Positions 1 to 11,831 of a stretch of 64,000 nt of DNA are shown here, one piece after another. The notes under the pieces are model-generated. The model had not been told where the DNA came from. It was given only the letters and a program-made list of their open reading frames with translations, and searched no databases. How positions within the stretch are numbered: position 1 is the stretch's first letter; every line of letters begins with the position of its first letter. The stretch comes from Sitta carolinensis (lineage: Eukaryota > Chordata > Aves > Passeriformes > Sittidae), in the NCBI GenBank assembly GCA_032173965.1, contig CM063284.1, positions 103,726,410-103,790,409 of the forward strand, written 5' to 3'. The translations under genes were made by a program, and so were the position numbers.

Positions 1-326
1 ATACTTCTTCAACACAGAGAAAATTCTGAGATCAAAAGCTTTTGATACCTTTCCATAAAATTCATTTTGTAAATGTAAGTGATATCTGGATGTTTTCTCC
101 TATGTTTAGAAGCTGAAATGGATGCCCTGAACTCAGTTAACAAATTCTCAATTAAAATATTGATATGACTGAAACAAAAAGACTCTTCTATTAGCTGAAT
201 GAGTGAGTTGGCCTTAAGCCTGCAGACCTCCCTCTTTGGTATACAGCTAGTTGCAGAGCTAAGCTTTGTTGCCTTCAACGATGTTCTTCCCTTGCATTCC
301 CTTCTTTTCCCTAGCGGGATTCTTCT

Positions 327-690
327 AGAATCACAGAATCATTGACAAAGATGTTTAACAGTGCTGGATCCAATACCGACCCCTGAGGAATGTAAATTGT
401 CACTGATCTCCTCTTGGACATGGAGCTCTTGACCACAACCCTTTGAATGCAACCATCCATCCAGTTCCTTATCCAGCAAGTGATCCATCTGTCAAATACA
501 CAACTGTCCAGTTTAGGGACAAGGATGTCTTGTGGGACAGTGTCAAATGCTTTGCAGAAGTCCAGGTAGATGACATCTGTTGCTCTTCACTTACCAAGCA
601 AGCCTGTAACCCATCACAGAAGGTCCTCACATTTGTAGGGCAAAATTTGCCCTCAGTGAAGTCATGCTGGTTGTCACCACTTACTCCCCT
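327..690 (-). mobile_element. CR1 LINE fragment, internally deleted, reverse transcriptase region
   Basis: This is a degraded CR1 non-LTR retrotransposon copy lying on the minus strand. The low-coordinate end (327-342) has the CR1 3'-terminal motif, seen on the plus strand as AGAATCACAGAATCAT. From about 343 the sequence jumps straight into the reverse-transcriptase reading frame. Reading the minus strand gives the family's IPQGSVLDPALLNIFVND block, followed upstream by recognisable WIRNWMDG and EGKFCPTN segments. Stop codons and frame changes break the frame, so the copy is dead. The 3' UTR and the end of the RT domain, several hundred bases in a normal copy, are missing between the terminus and the RT block. 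Similarity fades after about 690. The assignment to CR1 is firm. The subfamily and exact right edge are not. Confidence 0.88.
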
Positions 691-2349
691 ATTTTCCTTA
701 CCTTCCATCCACAGTCTTGCTCCCACTTTATTAGCTCTCTGAAAGACACTATTTTGTTCTATACTTGCAAAGCACTTGGCACTGGAGGACTGATCATCCT
801 GAGCATAGCTGTTAGGCATTCCAACAATATGAATATTAAAAAATCGTTTTTGTTAAAGACAGCTACTAAATTGGGGTACACCCATTATGTACAGAGTTGT
901 TTTGATTACATGGGATGCAAAGGGATGAAATTTGCAATATGTTTTCCATAATATGGTCACAGAAACGTTAAAAAATAAGCAGGCACAGCGTCACAAGCAA
1001 CTGAGAACGTATTTCTCAGGATTCATGCCACCTTTAAGTGGAACTTGTTATCTTATCTTATGGCATGTAATTCCAGGAGGAGGAGAATATATGTCTTTCT
1101 ACTGTCTGCTGACAGCAGGAGATAATTCATCATCCAGTAAAGCTCTTTCCATCCTAGTTCTTGGCCTAAATCCAGATTGTCCTAGGTCCAGAATACACTG
1201 GCTTTAGCTAGATCAGCTTGTAATTGGCCTTTGGCTAACTCCTCTATGAGCCCAGTCTGATACTGGAATGTAACTATTCAAAGCTGGTTTATTTGATGCT
1301 GTTAGATGAGTTTGTTTTCATGGACTGAGCACATTTTAAGCTCGGTTGATCTTTTTAGAAAGTAAATCAAATTATCAGACCTTGTACAGGAAATTAAAAA
1401 ATGGTGAGATATATAGAAGAGGCCACCTTACCAGCTCTTTTGACCTTAAACTGTATTAATTTCTTTCCTGAATGAAACTGTCTGCTTTAAATAGACACCA
1501 CTTGCTTCGGTCAGGGCAAGTGAGAATATGGTTGGTGGTCTTGGGTTCAGTCATGCAGGTGATTTAGAGCAGTTCAACAGCAGTTTAAAAACCAACAGCT
1601 CTTTGCTTCCACTGTCTGCCACTTTCCATTAAAGAATATTGGATGATAACCAGACCACAAGGTAAAAACAAAGTATTAAATTATCAGAACAGAATAGCAT
1701 CACACTCACCTGTCACAGAGGTATTTATAATTGTATTTAGCAATCTCTAGAATTTACTTTCTGCTTTATTTTAGAGCTTCAAATGAAACCATTTAAATAT
1801 ATATGAAAGTGAATACCAAAATAATCTTTATGTTTCAATATAAGGTCTACTTAGCTACTTTGGGAGAAAAAGAGTATAATCTCAAGTGCTTCCTTCAAAA
1901 GATTATTTAAAATTGAAGAAATGGGACTCTACCTCAGGAATCTGCTCAAGAGAATAACAGAAACCCTATAGAGATGAAGTAACAGGTCAGACTGGATATA
2001 TCTCACTTTTTTTCACCTCCTTTCTTTCCCAGGTCTGCTTTCCATTGCATTTATGGTAGGAAAGGAAATATGATGAAATTAAAACAGTGGCATTTTTCAC
2101 ATAAGAATTCCTTCTTTAAACGGATAGCTGTTATTCTTTTGAAAGACAAATCATATATTACCATTTTTAATTCTTGTTAACCATGCAGAAACAATGTATC
2201 AGTGACAAAAACAGTTTATAAGTGGCTTAAAGAGCAGCACTGTTAAGTACTACATCAGTGGCGTATTTATGACACTCTGTTTCCTTCAGTGATACAGAAA
2301 GAACCATACCTGGGTTTCAAACTCAGCTTCAGTTTTCAGTATGGCAGTT

Positions 2350-2473
2350 AAAAAAAACAAACAAACAAACAAAAAAAAAACAAACAAAAAAAAAAAAAAA
2401 AAAAAAAAACAAAAAAACAAACAAACAAACAAACAAAACCCCCAAAAAAACCCAAAAAAAACCAAAAAAAAAA
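2350..2473. repeat. A-rich low-complexity tract with (CAAA)n
   Basis: About 124 bases made almost only of A with regularly spaced C residues. A block of CAAA repeats runs into a pure A run of about 20, then CAAA again, then CCCAAAAAAA-type units. It explains the lysine/asparagine-rich and phenylalanine-rich ORFs across it on the two strands. It may be the remains of a retrotransposon A-tail that expanded as a microsatellite, but no element body is recognisable beside it. Confidence 0.9.
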
Positions 2474-3805
2474 CCTCTTTGGGCAAGCAGTACCATATAA
2501 TGCTACTGGTAGTAATGTCCTTTGGTATTTTACCTGTGCTTAAAATATTCTATTCCCTTTGTTGATATCTGGTCATCCTGCTGGCTGTTGCATCCTCTTG
2601 ATCACAGCAGCACATTTAGTTATTATTAGCTATTACATGATGTGATTCCTTTATGATCAAGTTCAAAATGGCACTTTCTCTTGCCTTCACATTCCGTCTG
2701 TAATAGTCAAGTATACCTTCACAAGAGCTTCATGGGCTCTCTGTGTTACTAAAGCAGCACAGCAAACTTCTATAGACAAGGGTCTTCACCTAGCTGTAAC
2801 TCATCACTAAAGTGCTGACTGAGCTGTGCTGTGGCCCTTTTTAGAAGTTGAAGAATCTGCTTGTGATTGGCTAAATTCTTGTCCACCACACCATGGCTCT
2901 GGATACTGTGCAATTTGCTAGCTTATCATTTGCCAAGAGTTTTTGCATTCAGAGATGCTGCATTGTGCACGCATGATGATTTATTCAAGGTGGCTTGCCG
3001 TCCTCTATCTACTGAATGGCATTTTAATGTTCAACCAAAATGTAATGACTACTAAAAAAAGGAGCAAATTGGGCATTTTATTTTTATTTATAAGCATCTA
3101 GGAATGAAATGTTACCAGGTCAGATCAAAGCTTTTGCTGTTGGAGTTTTGTTGTGCAGGAATGATTTATACAAGTATGGTGTCAGATATACTTTATTGTG
3201 GCCTCCGAACAACTTTCTAAAATATGCTGAGCTGCACAGCACTTTACAGGCACTTGCAGATTTCCAAGGCATGCTTGTTCAGCTGAAGACAGATTAGTTT
3301 GCTGATTATTAGAAAACAAAAATTTCTGAATAGCTGGTAGCTGGAACACTGGAATGGAAGAAGCACATTTCCTCTTATGGGAAGATTTCTTCTTACAGTA
3401 ATTATAAAACTTGTCTCTTCCTGCACAAATGTGTCTGGGGTTTTTTGTGTTTCATCTGTTTCGATGTAAGCAATAGCAGGAGTGCACTGAAAGAACTGAT
3501 CTCGGATGGGTGCTAGGATCGGGAAAGGATGTCGCCAGAGTACAGTTTATGGGGAACGGGCAGCGCTGTTCAACAGCTGCCAGCTTTGTGATGAGGAGAA
3601 AACTCTCTGAGGAGAATTCATTCAATTATGTACTCTTTGCTTTTTAGGGAACAAACACCACTGTCCCAAATACCTGGCAAAAACTGCCACAGAGAATGAA
3701 GAATAGTCACTTGTTCTCAATACACATTTTTTCCCTATCCATAATGGCGAATGTTTGAAAGCAGTGTGCATGATTTTCCATAACTGCTGTAACAACAGGA
3801 AATAA

Positions 3806-3828
3806 TACATACACACATACATACACAC
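3806..3828. repeat. Short (ACAT)n / (AC)n microsatellite
   Basis: A 23-base alternating TACA/CACA tract. On the minus strand it encodes the repeated VCMYVCMY residues inside a spurious ORF. Confidence 0.85.
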
Positions 3829-6749
3829 TTTAACAAGAAAGGACTTCTCTGAAGCAGTGAAATTCAGTTTATTGACTGAATATTCACTTATGCAAATGTC
3901 TGAGGATTTCAAGAGACGTGAGATGACCTCTCTTCTTAAATTGCTCTGAAACTTTTGAGCATGGTTATCCATATGAAGACCCTGTTTTGTGAACAACTGT
4001 AAATTTGTATCACTACCTGAAAACCTTGTTCTACTTAAGACTAAAATATGTTGGAATACTTTCTCATATATTTTAAAAAGTATCATTAAGTAGCTTCTTC
4101 CTGTGTTGTATTTCATTTTTTAACTAGTGATCTTCCATTAAAGATGATGTTTAATTATAATTAGACTTAACTCTTATACACATTCCAGTTTGGGTACTTT
4201 ACTGATCAGAGATGGAAAATAGAAATAATATTTCCCATATTCTGATATTTTATTATCTTCCTCTGCTGCTACCTTCACCATAAAATGCCTGTTGACTTCC
4301 ATGGGAGAAAAAACAAGCCTGAAATATCTCTGTATGCTACCTTCACTGACATTTTTAGCTCTTTATTATGCCTTAAAATAGTTCCTTTCCCATATCTGAC
4401 TGACAGATTTATTGATGTAAGTCTTAATTATCAGTCTTTCTGGAGTTTAACTCTGTCAGAAGTTCCTGTTAAAAGCTATTCTTCATAACACCCTGTGAGA
4501 TATCAGCATATCTTCCAGACACAAAGTGGAAAATAATTGAGCATGTTGTAAAAATGTGGATTAATCTTGAATATTGAGTTTTCTTGACAATAGTGCAGTG
4601 CATACTATTTGATCTGTTGGGATTCACATGAACAGATCATGAAAAATGTTTTAAAAAGTAAACAGTTAACTCCTTTTCCCATAATATAAAATAAATTAAA
4701 AACAAGCACAAACTGCAGAAAAGAATGACCAATTCCATCTCAAAAGCTTTGGATAACTTTCCATCTGCTTTATTGCACATTTTACGTTTAATTTCTCTTA
4801 TACTGGAGTAGGCTTAATAAGAAGGCAGACAACTGCTATCTCCCCACTCCCTTTTCTGTACAAATGACAAGATTATTGCACAATGTTAAATCTGGACAAA
4901 TCTAGCTATCACTCTTTTACATTTAAGGAGAGGGAGGGAGTTGAGCTGTCACATCAGAAAGCCCTGCTGAATGTTTTTAGGACTTCCCTCCAGGACACTG
5001 CTTTGTGTGAAGCCCTTTGTTTTAAAAACATTTTAGTGGCTGAAACAGGCCAAGGTAGATGCAGCCATAACCCTACTGTTAAAATCTAAGACCAGAATAC
5101 ATAGGAGTTCATCTCTTGTTTCTGCTTGTATCAGTACTCAATTTTCTACCTGCAAAATGGAAGTAATGTTTTCTTTTTCCCATCATGCCTCATGCTGTAT
5201 GGGATTAAATTGCTTTTTTTTATTTATGAAAAACATTGCTTACAACAGTCTTTTGTCTTCAACAATGTTTGAATTGATACCATCACTAGGAAAAAGAAGT
5301 CATGGTCTCAGTTTGACTCAGTTGACTGCTGTGAGCCGTTTGATGTGCAGTTGATCTGAGCAGAAAAGAAGTATCTTCCACTTCTACCTCTTTTAAGAAA
5401 GGATAATCCCATCTCAAAAAGCACAGCATGATGGTTACCTACAAACTAGTAATGGTAGTATTCAGATGGCTCTGATTGTTTTGTGCTATTTGTTCTGCCT
5501 GAAATGAATGCACATGTAAAATATTTTTATCTAAAAAATATCTAATTCTAAATCTTAATTAGAGACAATTATTTACATGATTACTAGTCTTCTCATTCAC
5601 AGAAAGTTCTTAGAAAGCTTTCTCTGTTTCCCCACTTTTCTGCCAAAAAACCAAAAATACTCCCATTGTATTGCACTTCATTTTAGCATTATACGCTCAT
5701 ACTTAGAAAACATGATATCATAAGTTATTGACACCCTCCTTAATTGAGAAATTGAGTGTATGTCCTTGCTGTGGATGTTTAGAAACTAACCTGCACTTTG
5801 CCATTGTCCCAGGACTTTCAATATCAGTAAAAGTATTTTCATTCTAGTAAGGGAATTTCATGGGTTTATTGGTTTGAACTAATTTTCCCTCCTCTCTTTA
5901 TACTTATTCTTACCATTGCTGTTGATACCACTGGAATACCTTCTTGTACCTGAAAGTCACAGCAGCTTTCTTGTTTCTCATGCCAAACAAATATCTTTTT
6001 GGTGCAGGGGAAGGATGGCATACTCAAATTTTCTATCTTACATCCTTCAAAAGAGAGACCTCACTGAGAAGCCTCTCAAGACAACTTATTTCCTGGTAGA
6101 GGTTGAAAGTCACAGGTTTTATGGAACTGTATGTTTGATAGCCTAAAAATCACAAGAATAGTACCTTCAACAAAGTACTTGCTTTGCTTCCAAATCATAA
6201 AATAATATGATATGTGGCCTTACCATACATGTTTAACTGACTAGTTAATAGTCATTGTGGAAATACAAGGTGAGCTGATGCCTGATTACCTTTCTCTTCG
6301 AGGACACCTGTCATTTAGGAGTCACTCTTTGGGAACAACCACTCTACTCCATGCCCTATTAATTTCTTCATGTTAGCCATTAAGATCAGGGAAGAAATTT
6401 ACTGCAGTGGTTTTCACAGCAAATAATTAGGTAACATAAAATGAGGCGACCCACAAAATTCATCTATCTAGGACAATATTATCTTCAGTGCTTCGCAGTA
6501 AAATATGACTAACAGACTTACAATGGCTGTGGTGGATAGTAAATCTTTTTGGCAAAAGACATTTAAAACATTAGGAGAATAAAAATATTTGCAATTAAAT
6601 TTTCTAGGCAGATGTCTGCTTTGGGGTACTCAGAGAAGGAAGAGAAAGCAGGTTTTTTTAGGCTGAATGGCTCTGCCATTAATCAGGTTAGGTGTAGAAG
6701 CCACCAAAGTTGTTATTTTGCTCATATTGTACAACATTTAAAAACATTG

Positions 6750-7207
6750 GGATGCTGAAGGAGTCCAGAGAAGAGCAACAAAGCTGGTGAAGGGTCTGGA
6801 GCACAGGTCCTATAAGAAGCGGCTGAGGGGCTGGTGGTGTTTAGGCTGGAGTAAAGGAAGCTTAGGGGTGATTTTACCTCGTTCTACGACCACCTGACAG
6901 GAGGCTGTAGCCAGCTGGGGGTCAGCCTCTTCTCCCAGTTAGCCTATGAAAAGATGAGAGGAGACAGCACAAGCTGTGCCAGGGTAAATTCAGGTTTGAC
7001 ATCAGGAGGAATTTCTTCGTGGAAAGGGTAGTTCAACATCGGAATAAACTGTTCAGGGAAGTGGTGAAGTCATCATCCCTGGAGCTGTTCAAGAAGCTAT
7101 TGGACATGGGACCTAGTGTCACAGTCTAGTTGACAAGCTGGTGATCAGTCAGAGGTTGAACTCGATGATCTCAGAGGTTTTTTCCAACTTAAATGATTCT
7201 GATTCTG
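6750..7207 (+). mobile_element. CR1 LINE 3' end, plus orientation
   Basis: 5'-truncated CR1 copy, about 460 bp. It begins in the distal part of the element (GTCCAGAGAAGAGCAACAAA) and continues through the conserved block around AGGAGGAATTTCTTC near 7000-7015. It then has the CR1 closing region near 7160-7190 (GAACTCGATGATCTCAGAGG, then TTCCAACTTAAATGATTCTG) and ends in a doubled GATTCTG unit, as CR1 termini do. No ORF2 coding sequence is left. The copy has base changes throughout, so it is an old insertion. Confidence 0.93.
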
Positions 7208-10200
7208 CCCTCACAGTCATGGTCAGAATGCCTTCCTGCCTTGAAGGAATAACTGATGCCATAAGGGAATGAGAAGAGCATGCATCTGATCTTTGTAAAC
7301 TTGACCCACATGTGGAAAAGCTAGAAATGAGCACAGAAACTGGCAGCATCTTCTGCATAGAAGACACATTTTGAGTTTGACAGCAAAATTTTCTTTCCTA
7401 TATGCTCTGACCAGGCCTCATCCTTCACAGTTTTCAGAGTGCCTTGGTGATGCACGTGCCCAGACAGCTGGAAAACTCAGTGCATTCCAACAGAAACTGC
7501 TCTGGATGTGTATGGGTTGTTGTAAGGGTAGATGGAGGAAAGGAAACACCAAGGAACCAAGAGGATATCATTGCTGTGCTCTCCATATTTCATTTTTGTG
7601 CTAATACCTGGGAAGAAAATGAAAATAAAATACAACAAAAACGTGGTAATATGGAAATATTGATATAGATGGCAAAAGGCAAGTATAGAGGCATGAAAAG
7701 TCAGCCTGGAAAAGTGATAGAGGGCAATCACATTGTAATGCAATGGAGAGTGAACCAAAGTATTTAGACACAAAAATGATGAGGTTATCTACAAAGCTAT
7801 AGGCAAATTCTTATCAAAGCAACACTGATCAAAATTTTCAATGTCTCTGTGATGAATTTAGATGCTTCTTTCGTAGAAGTTAATGGAAAATACATATCCT
7901 AAAAATCGCAACCATTGCTTAGTCATAATTTTTTCTGTCTCAACAAACATCAGACAAAAATCGCATGATCAATTCTTTGAACCCTTGTGGAAAAGGAAGT
8001 ATTTTTGTGGATGCTGTCACCCCAGATCTTCACAGCTTTATCCCTCGGTCGTAGAAGGGTGACTCACCAGCAGCTGCCGTGGCCCCACGGCTTCATACCG
8101 AGACCTGATGGAGCGGTTCTGACCTTCTCTCCAGTAGAGGGCAGCGATACACAAAAACTCACTGTATTTAAGGACTGAAAATTTTGCAGCGTGGTAAATA
8201 TCACCTTATGGAAGGAGTTCATTTCAGCGTGCATATAGTTTAATCATGCAGTCATGATGACTTCTTTCACCATCAGTCAAAGGAAAGAGAAGTTCCTCCA
8301 AAGAAGAAAGAGATCAAAGTGTATGTATAGTATAAGGGTTTTTGCATTTAGGGTCATTTGACAAATTATAGATGGTTGAAGATATTAACACTGAACTATC
8401 TCACTTCCCTGGCCCATTTAAAAAGTTTCCTTTCTGATTCCTATTTTTCTAATCTAAAAACTATTTTGGAACTTCTTTTTTTTCCCAGGCTTTACCTTCT
8501 TGTTTCTTGTTCACCTCCATTCATTTACTGTCCTTCCTGAAACCCTCTGCTTCACAGCCTCTTCTCAGTTTTGTTCATGCATGCCATATCTCACAGAGCC
8601 AGAAGAATCCTTGTTCCCCTCTCGGAATTCTCACCCTCAAACTGCACATCTTCTGAGACACCCGGGAGTTACCAGGGCTACTAATGCAGACAAGTGTTAT
8701 CCCTAAAATCAAAATAATTAGTGACTCACAAGAGCCAGCTACATCATTTTGTAAAACAGCTTGAACTTCTTATTTCTCCACGATGAGAACTCTAGAACTA
8801 TCAGGAGAGAATTTATAACAAGACTTCCCTCTCCTACTCTCTTGGCCCAGCTAGATTGAAGTCAGGCAAACAAGGGGGTCCAGAAAATTCACTAAATAGT
8901 TTACATTCACATTAGGGAGTCCAAGTAAAAAAAATGAACAAAAATCTTCATGCTGGCATGTACTCTGAGATCAGATAATTTTATGAACCAATATCTCCTC
9001 TTTCCTTCTTATTCTTCAGTCTTCAAAGGAAATTGGGGCTACTTAATTTTCAGGAAGTTTGGATGAAGGCTAAAAATGTGTTATCTGTTCTCATGACTAC
9101 CTAGATCTACTAGCTAACATAATCAACCAGTTTGGTGTAATTTTTCATAAACTATCAGACTTAACATGACTAACTCTGCTTTTAACTTCACAGGCCTATG
9201 GAAGGCAGACTAAATCTTCACATAATTACACAGCAAATGAAACATAAACACTACTAATTAAGTCCCCACACACCATCATATTTTAAACAACAGATTATGC
9301 CAGATTAGAAAATTACTTGAAAATACAGTTTATGATGACAAGTCAAAAAATTCTTGTTAAGAGATAAGAGCATAGGATAGTGCTCTGTATACAAATACTG
9401 AAGTAAAACAATGAAACCTCTACTCTTTAGCTTAGTTACCTGACTCAGCTCAGATTCAGCATCTGTGTTTCAGTTTAGTAATACGAGAGTATGTGTACTT
9501 TTATTTTATAAAAACAAACTAATTTTATGGCTTTAGGGTGCCGTTTGGTTTAACAATGTCATGCTGATTTGTTTTGTACAATTAGCAACAACAAATTTTG
9601 TCTTTTTTATTTTGTTGCAGGACTTCTGGGAAGTCTCAAAATATTTTATTGTCAGCAGCTAAATCCTAACAAGATGGATAGTCTTTTTAGTGATTTCCCC
9701 TTTACACCACCTATTACACCTACAACTAAAAAAAAAAATCCCCAAGAATTACTTTTAAATAGACTGACCAATTTTTCCCCACTCAATTGGTTGATTGCTT
9801 GATAACATAATTATCAACACATCAGGATTTCCTATCTTATGCAGCCTGTAGTTACAACCTACACTTGTAATTAAAAATGTCAATAATCCTTCATCCTTCC
9901 TCCTTTTTTTTACCCCTCAGACGTTAGGTATACATTGTCCATTACAAACAAGAACAAACAGATTGTATAAACAGCATATAAACTGATATCTCCGCCAATT
10001 TTTTTTTTCATGTTCATCATATAGCAAACTTTCTTCTATGACTAATAATATCTTTTAGTCCATATGTATTACTTTTTTTGGTACAAAAAAACAAAATATC
10101 AAGTACATTTCTCACAAAGTTTTCCTGGTTTGAGGCTTAAAGAAATCACATCCTGCAACTTGCTGGTATGAGTCACTAGTAAATTTAGGACAATACAAAT

Positions 10201-10394
10201 AAATATGAGCATTCTGTTAGCTCATACTCTGTTTTAGCTATTTCGTAAACTGTATGTCAAAATTTCATTTATATGTATATATGCCTCTATACAGCCAAAA
10301 GATGGATATAGTATTTACTATTCAGCAATTAAGTGATTTGAACCACTGTTCAAACACCTTTTAGTTAGTCATGGTGGCTGAAATTCAAGTGCCC
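7208..10394. other. Non-coding upstream flank of the CpG island
   Basis: No gene is supported. The sequence is AT-rich except for a CpG cluster at about 8040-8150. That cluster has around seven CpGs in 110 bases, an AP-1-type TGACTCA at 8060-8066 and the CTCF-type motif listed separately. The ORFs at 7371-7668 and 9569-9802 show no domain or conserved-looking motif. From about 9900 to 10380 the sequence is strongly AT-rich and ends abruptly at the island boundary. Confidence 0.6.
8131..8145 (+). promoter_or_regulatory. CTCF-type binding motif, forward orientation
   Basis: The 15-mer CCAGTAGAGGGCAGC matches every position of the vertebrate CTCF core consensus CCASYAGRKGGCRSY. It sits in a local CpG cluster that stands out from the AT-rich surroundings, about 2.3 kb left of the CpG island. 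CTCF is the zinc-finger architectural protein that blocks or anchors cohesin loops. The motif points toward the island. The consensus match is seen directly. Occupancy is inferred, since a perfect core alone does not prove binding. Confidence 0.6.
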
Positions 10395-11068
10395 CTGACT
10401 GGACACGCGAGGATCAGGGTGCCCGCACCGTGGCCGGAATAAGCGCAGCTTTCCACCGCTTTTTCACTCGCTGCCACAAACACAGTTACACCCGCAGCGC
10501 TCACGGACGCGCAGCCCACGCTCCGCACCCGCAGCCCTCCGGCCCGCCGCGGTGCCGCGGGCGCCCCACGCAAGGACAGCGGGACACCGCGCTCTTTGTG
10601 GGGTCCGTCTGTCGCAGCCCGCCTACAGCAGACCCCCGGGGAAATGCCCACTCGCCCCGCCCTCCCCGGCTCGACTGGGACCCCTGGGAGGGCGCCGCAT
10701 CCTAGTCCCATGCGGGGAATCCCCTCTGCCCAGGGGATGCCTCCGGCAGGCATTTTTGGGACAGAAACGCATGTCTGTGTGTGGGGGGGGTGGGTTCAGC
10801 TGCTTCCCGCAGGGATTTGTGTAGGCCGGGGTGCAACGGAGTCCCCTGGGACGGAGGCCCTGAGGGTCTTTCCCGAAGGCATGTCCTTGGGAGCGAGCGG
10901 GAAGGGCGGCCGGGCGTGCGGGGCTGTCGCGGAGGGGCAGCCCGGCCGCCGCCGTAGTAAGAGAGAGGCTCCTCCGGTGGTTGGGCTGGGGAGCGCTGGG
11001 CTCCTCCTCCTCGTCGCCCCCAGCAGTGCACAGCCGGGCGTGTGACTGACGAGTCTCCCCCCGTCTAT

Positions 11069-11084
11069 CTTTTTCTCTCTCTCT

Positions 11085-11142
<58 letters not shown>
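11069..11142. repeat. (CT)n followed by a 55-base T run inside the CpG island
   Basis: A CT dinucleotide tract (about 11075-11087) passes into an uninterrupted T run from 11088 to 11142. The tract sits just upstream of the candidate leader exon. It is responsible for the polylysine and polyphenylalanine ORFs across it. Such a run in a promoter would exclude nucleosomes. If transcribed it would be an exceptionally long U tract. Its exact length is likely to vary between individuals or to be misassembled. Confidence 0.95.
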
Positions 11143-11144
<2 letters not shown>

Positions 11145-11145
11145 C

Positions 11146-11175
11146 ATGGGTACACACACCGAGACACGCACATGA
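11146..11175 (+). other. Micro-ORF with strong Kozak context (9 codons)
   Basis: An ATG in the context GCCATGG, the optimal vertebrate initiation sequence, opens a frame of nine codons (Met-Gly-Thr-His-Thr-Glu-Thr-Arg-Thr) that ends in TGA at 11173-11175. It starts three bases after the T55 run. If the region is transcribed as a leader, this would act as an upstream ORF that limits initiation at later start codons. Translation is not shown. Confidence 0.35.
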
Positions 11176-11244
11176 CAGCACTTGGGTGCCAGCGCCGGTG
11201 CATCGCCAGGAGGGCTGTGCTTCACTCCGGGCACGCACACACGC

Positions 11245-11298
11245 ATGCTGCTGCTGCTTCTGCTGCTGCTGCTGGAAGTCTTTCTACACGGGGATTAG
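11245..11298 (+). other. Micro-ORF encoding a nine-leucine run (17 codons)
   Basis: ATG at 11245 is followed by nine leucine codons (eight CTG and one CTT), then Glu-Val-Phe-Leu-His-Gly-Asp and TAG at 11296-11298. The leucine run is the CTG repeat read in frame. The peptide looks like the hydrophobic core of a signal peptide but ends too soon to be a secreted protein. It is in the candidate leader exon, about 105 bases before the donor. It could be an upstream ORF, or simply a repeat that happens to follow an ATG. Confidence 0.35.
11247..11274. repeat. (CTG)n trinucleotide repeat in the putative leader
   Basis: Nine CTG-type units with one CTT interruption at 11257-11259. CTG/CAG repeats in transcribed leaders are prone to length change and can form hairpins in RNA. 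Confidence 0.9.
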
Positions 11299-11831
11299 CA
11301 GCCGCCTCTCGCTCTCTGTATTCCCCTATATCTTTCTTCTCCCTTCCTTCCCTTTCTCCTTCTCTTCCTCAAACGTCTGACTGACGGACGGCGGGCAGGA
11401 AAAGGTAAATGCGGCGTGCTGTTTGCTGACGATACGGAGGGGTGATGGTGTTAGCGGCGTGCTGCGCGGTACGCCCTCCGCTCGCCGGGCAGCCTGCCTG
11501 CCTTGCCTGCCCTCCCGCCGCGCCGGCGGCTGCCGCGGCCGCCGCTCCCTGCTCTCCGCGGCCCGGGGGATCGGGTTTTGCCGCGAGAGGTTTGGCTTCC
11601 CCAGCCCCCCCTCCTCTCTGTTCCGCCGGGCTGCGAGGTAGAGAGGTTCCCCGCTTTTGTGCTACTCTCACTTAGCACCGCGGGTACGAGCGTGCGGCAG
11701 CGCTTAGCCAGGGTTTCGCGGGAGGAGGCTGGCTATTAATTGCTGTCTGCGCGGAAGACGAGAGCGCTTCCCCTGGCACGGAACCTGGGCATTATTTATT
11801 AATCGGGGCGGGAGAGCGGCAACGAGAGGAC

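Larger units (their letters stand above)
691..6749. other. Non-coding stretch with simple repeats only
   Basis: No gene is supported here. The stretch is AT-rich and holds only scattered short ORFs without coding signals. The longest is about 164 codons on the minus strand at 3622-4116; it runs through the ACAT repeat at 3806-3828 and resembles no family I know. A small cluster of CpGs lies at about 3485-3560, including a GCGC, in otherwise CpG-poor sequence. The A-rich tract at 2350-2473 and the ACAT repeat are listed separately. I see no further transposon that I can name. Confidence 0.6.
11143..11404 (+). other. Candidate non-coding first exon (5' leader) with splice donor
   Basis: From just after the T55 run to position 11404 the sequence looks like a transcribed leader. 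It is moderately GC-rich and has pyrimidine-rich stretches. It ends in GGAAAAG followed by GTAAAT, which fits eight of nine positions of the MAG/GTRAGT donor consensus. Two short upstream-type ORFs (11146-11175 and 11245-11298) lie in it, and no long ORF crosses the donor with recognisable coding content. The 5' edge is unknown; transcription could start anywhere in the island. A non-coding first exon followed by a very long first intron is common for vertebrate developmental genes, and no coding exon is visible on this strand for the next 50 kb. This is inference from one splice signal and context. Confidence 0.35.

Noticed and set aside
469..819. 116-codon minus-strand frame as an independent gene
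   Set aside because: Much of it lies in the CR1 reverse-transcriptase region in mixed frames. It is transposon debris.
2286..2565. Polyphenylalanine and polylysine/asparagine frames
   Set aside because: Direct products of the A-rich CAAA repeat tract.
3622..4116. 164-codon minus-strand frame
   Set aside because: It includes residues from the ACAT microsatellite and has no domain or exon signals. The length is within reach of chance for this much sequence.
10623..11246. 207-codon minus-strand frame through the CpG island with a long polylysine run
   Set aside because: The polylysine is the T55 run read on the other strand. The rest is GC-rich sequence with few stop codons. Overlapping frames of similar length occur on both strands, and none has a domain.
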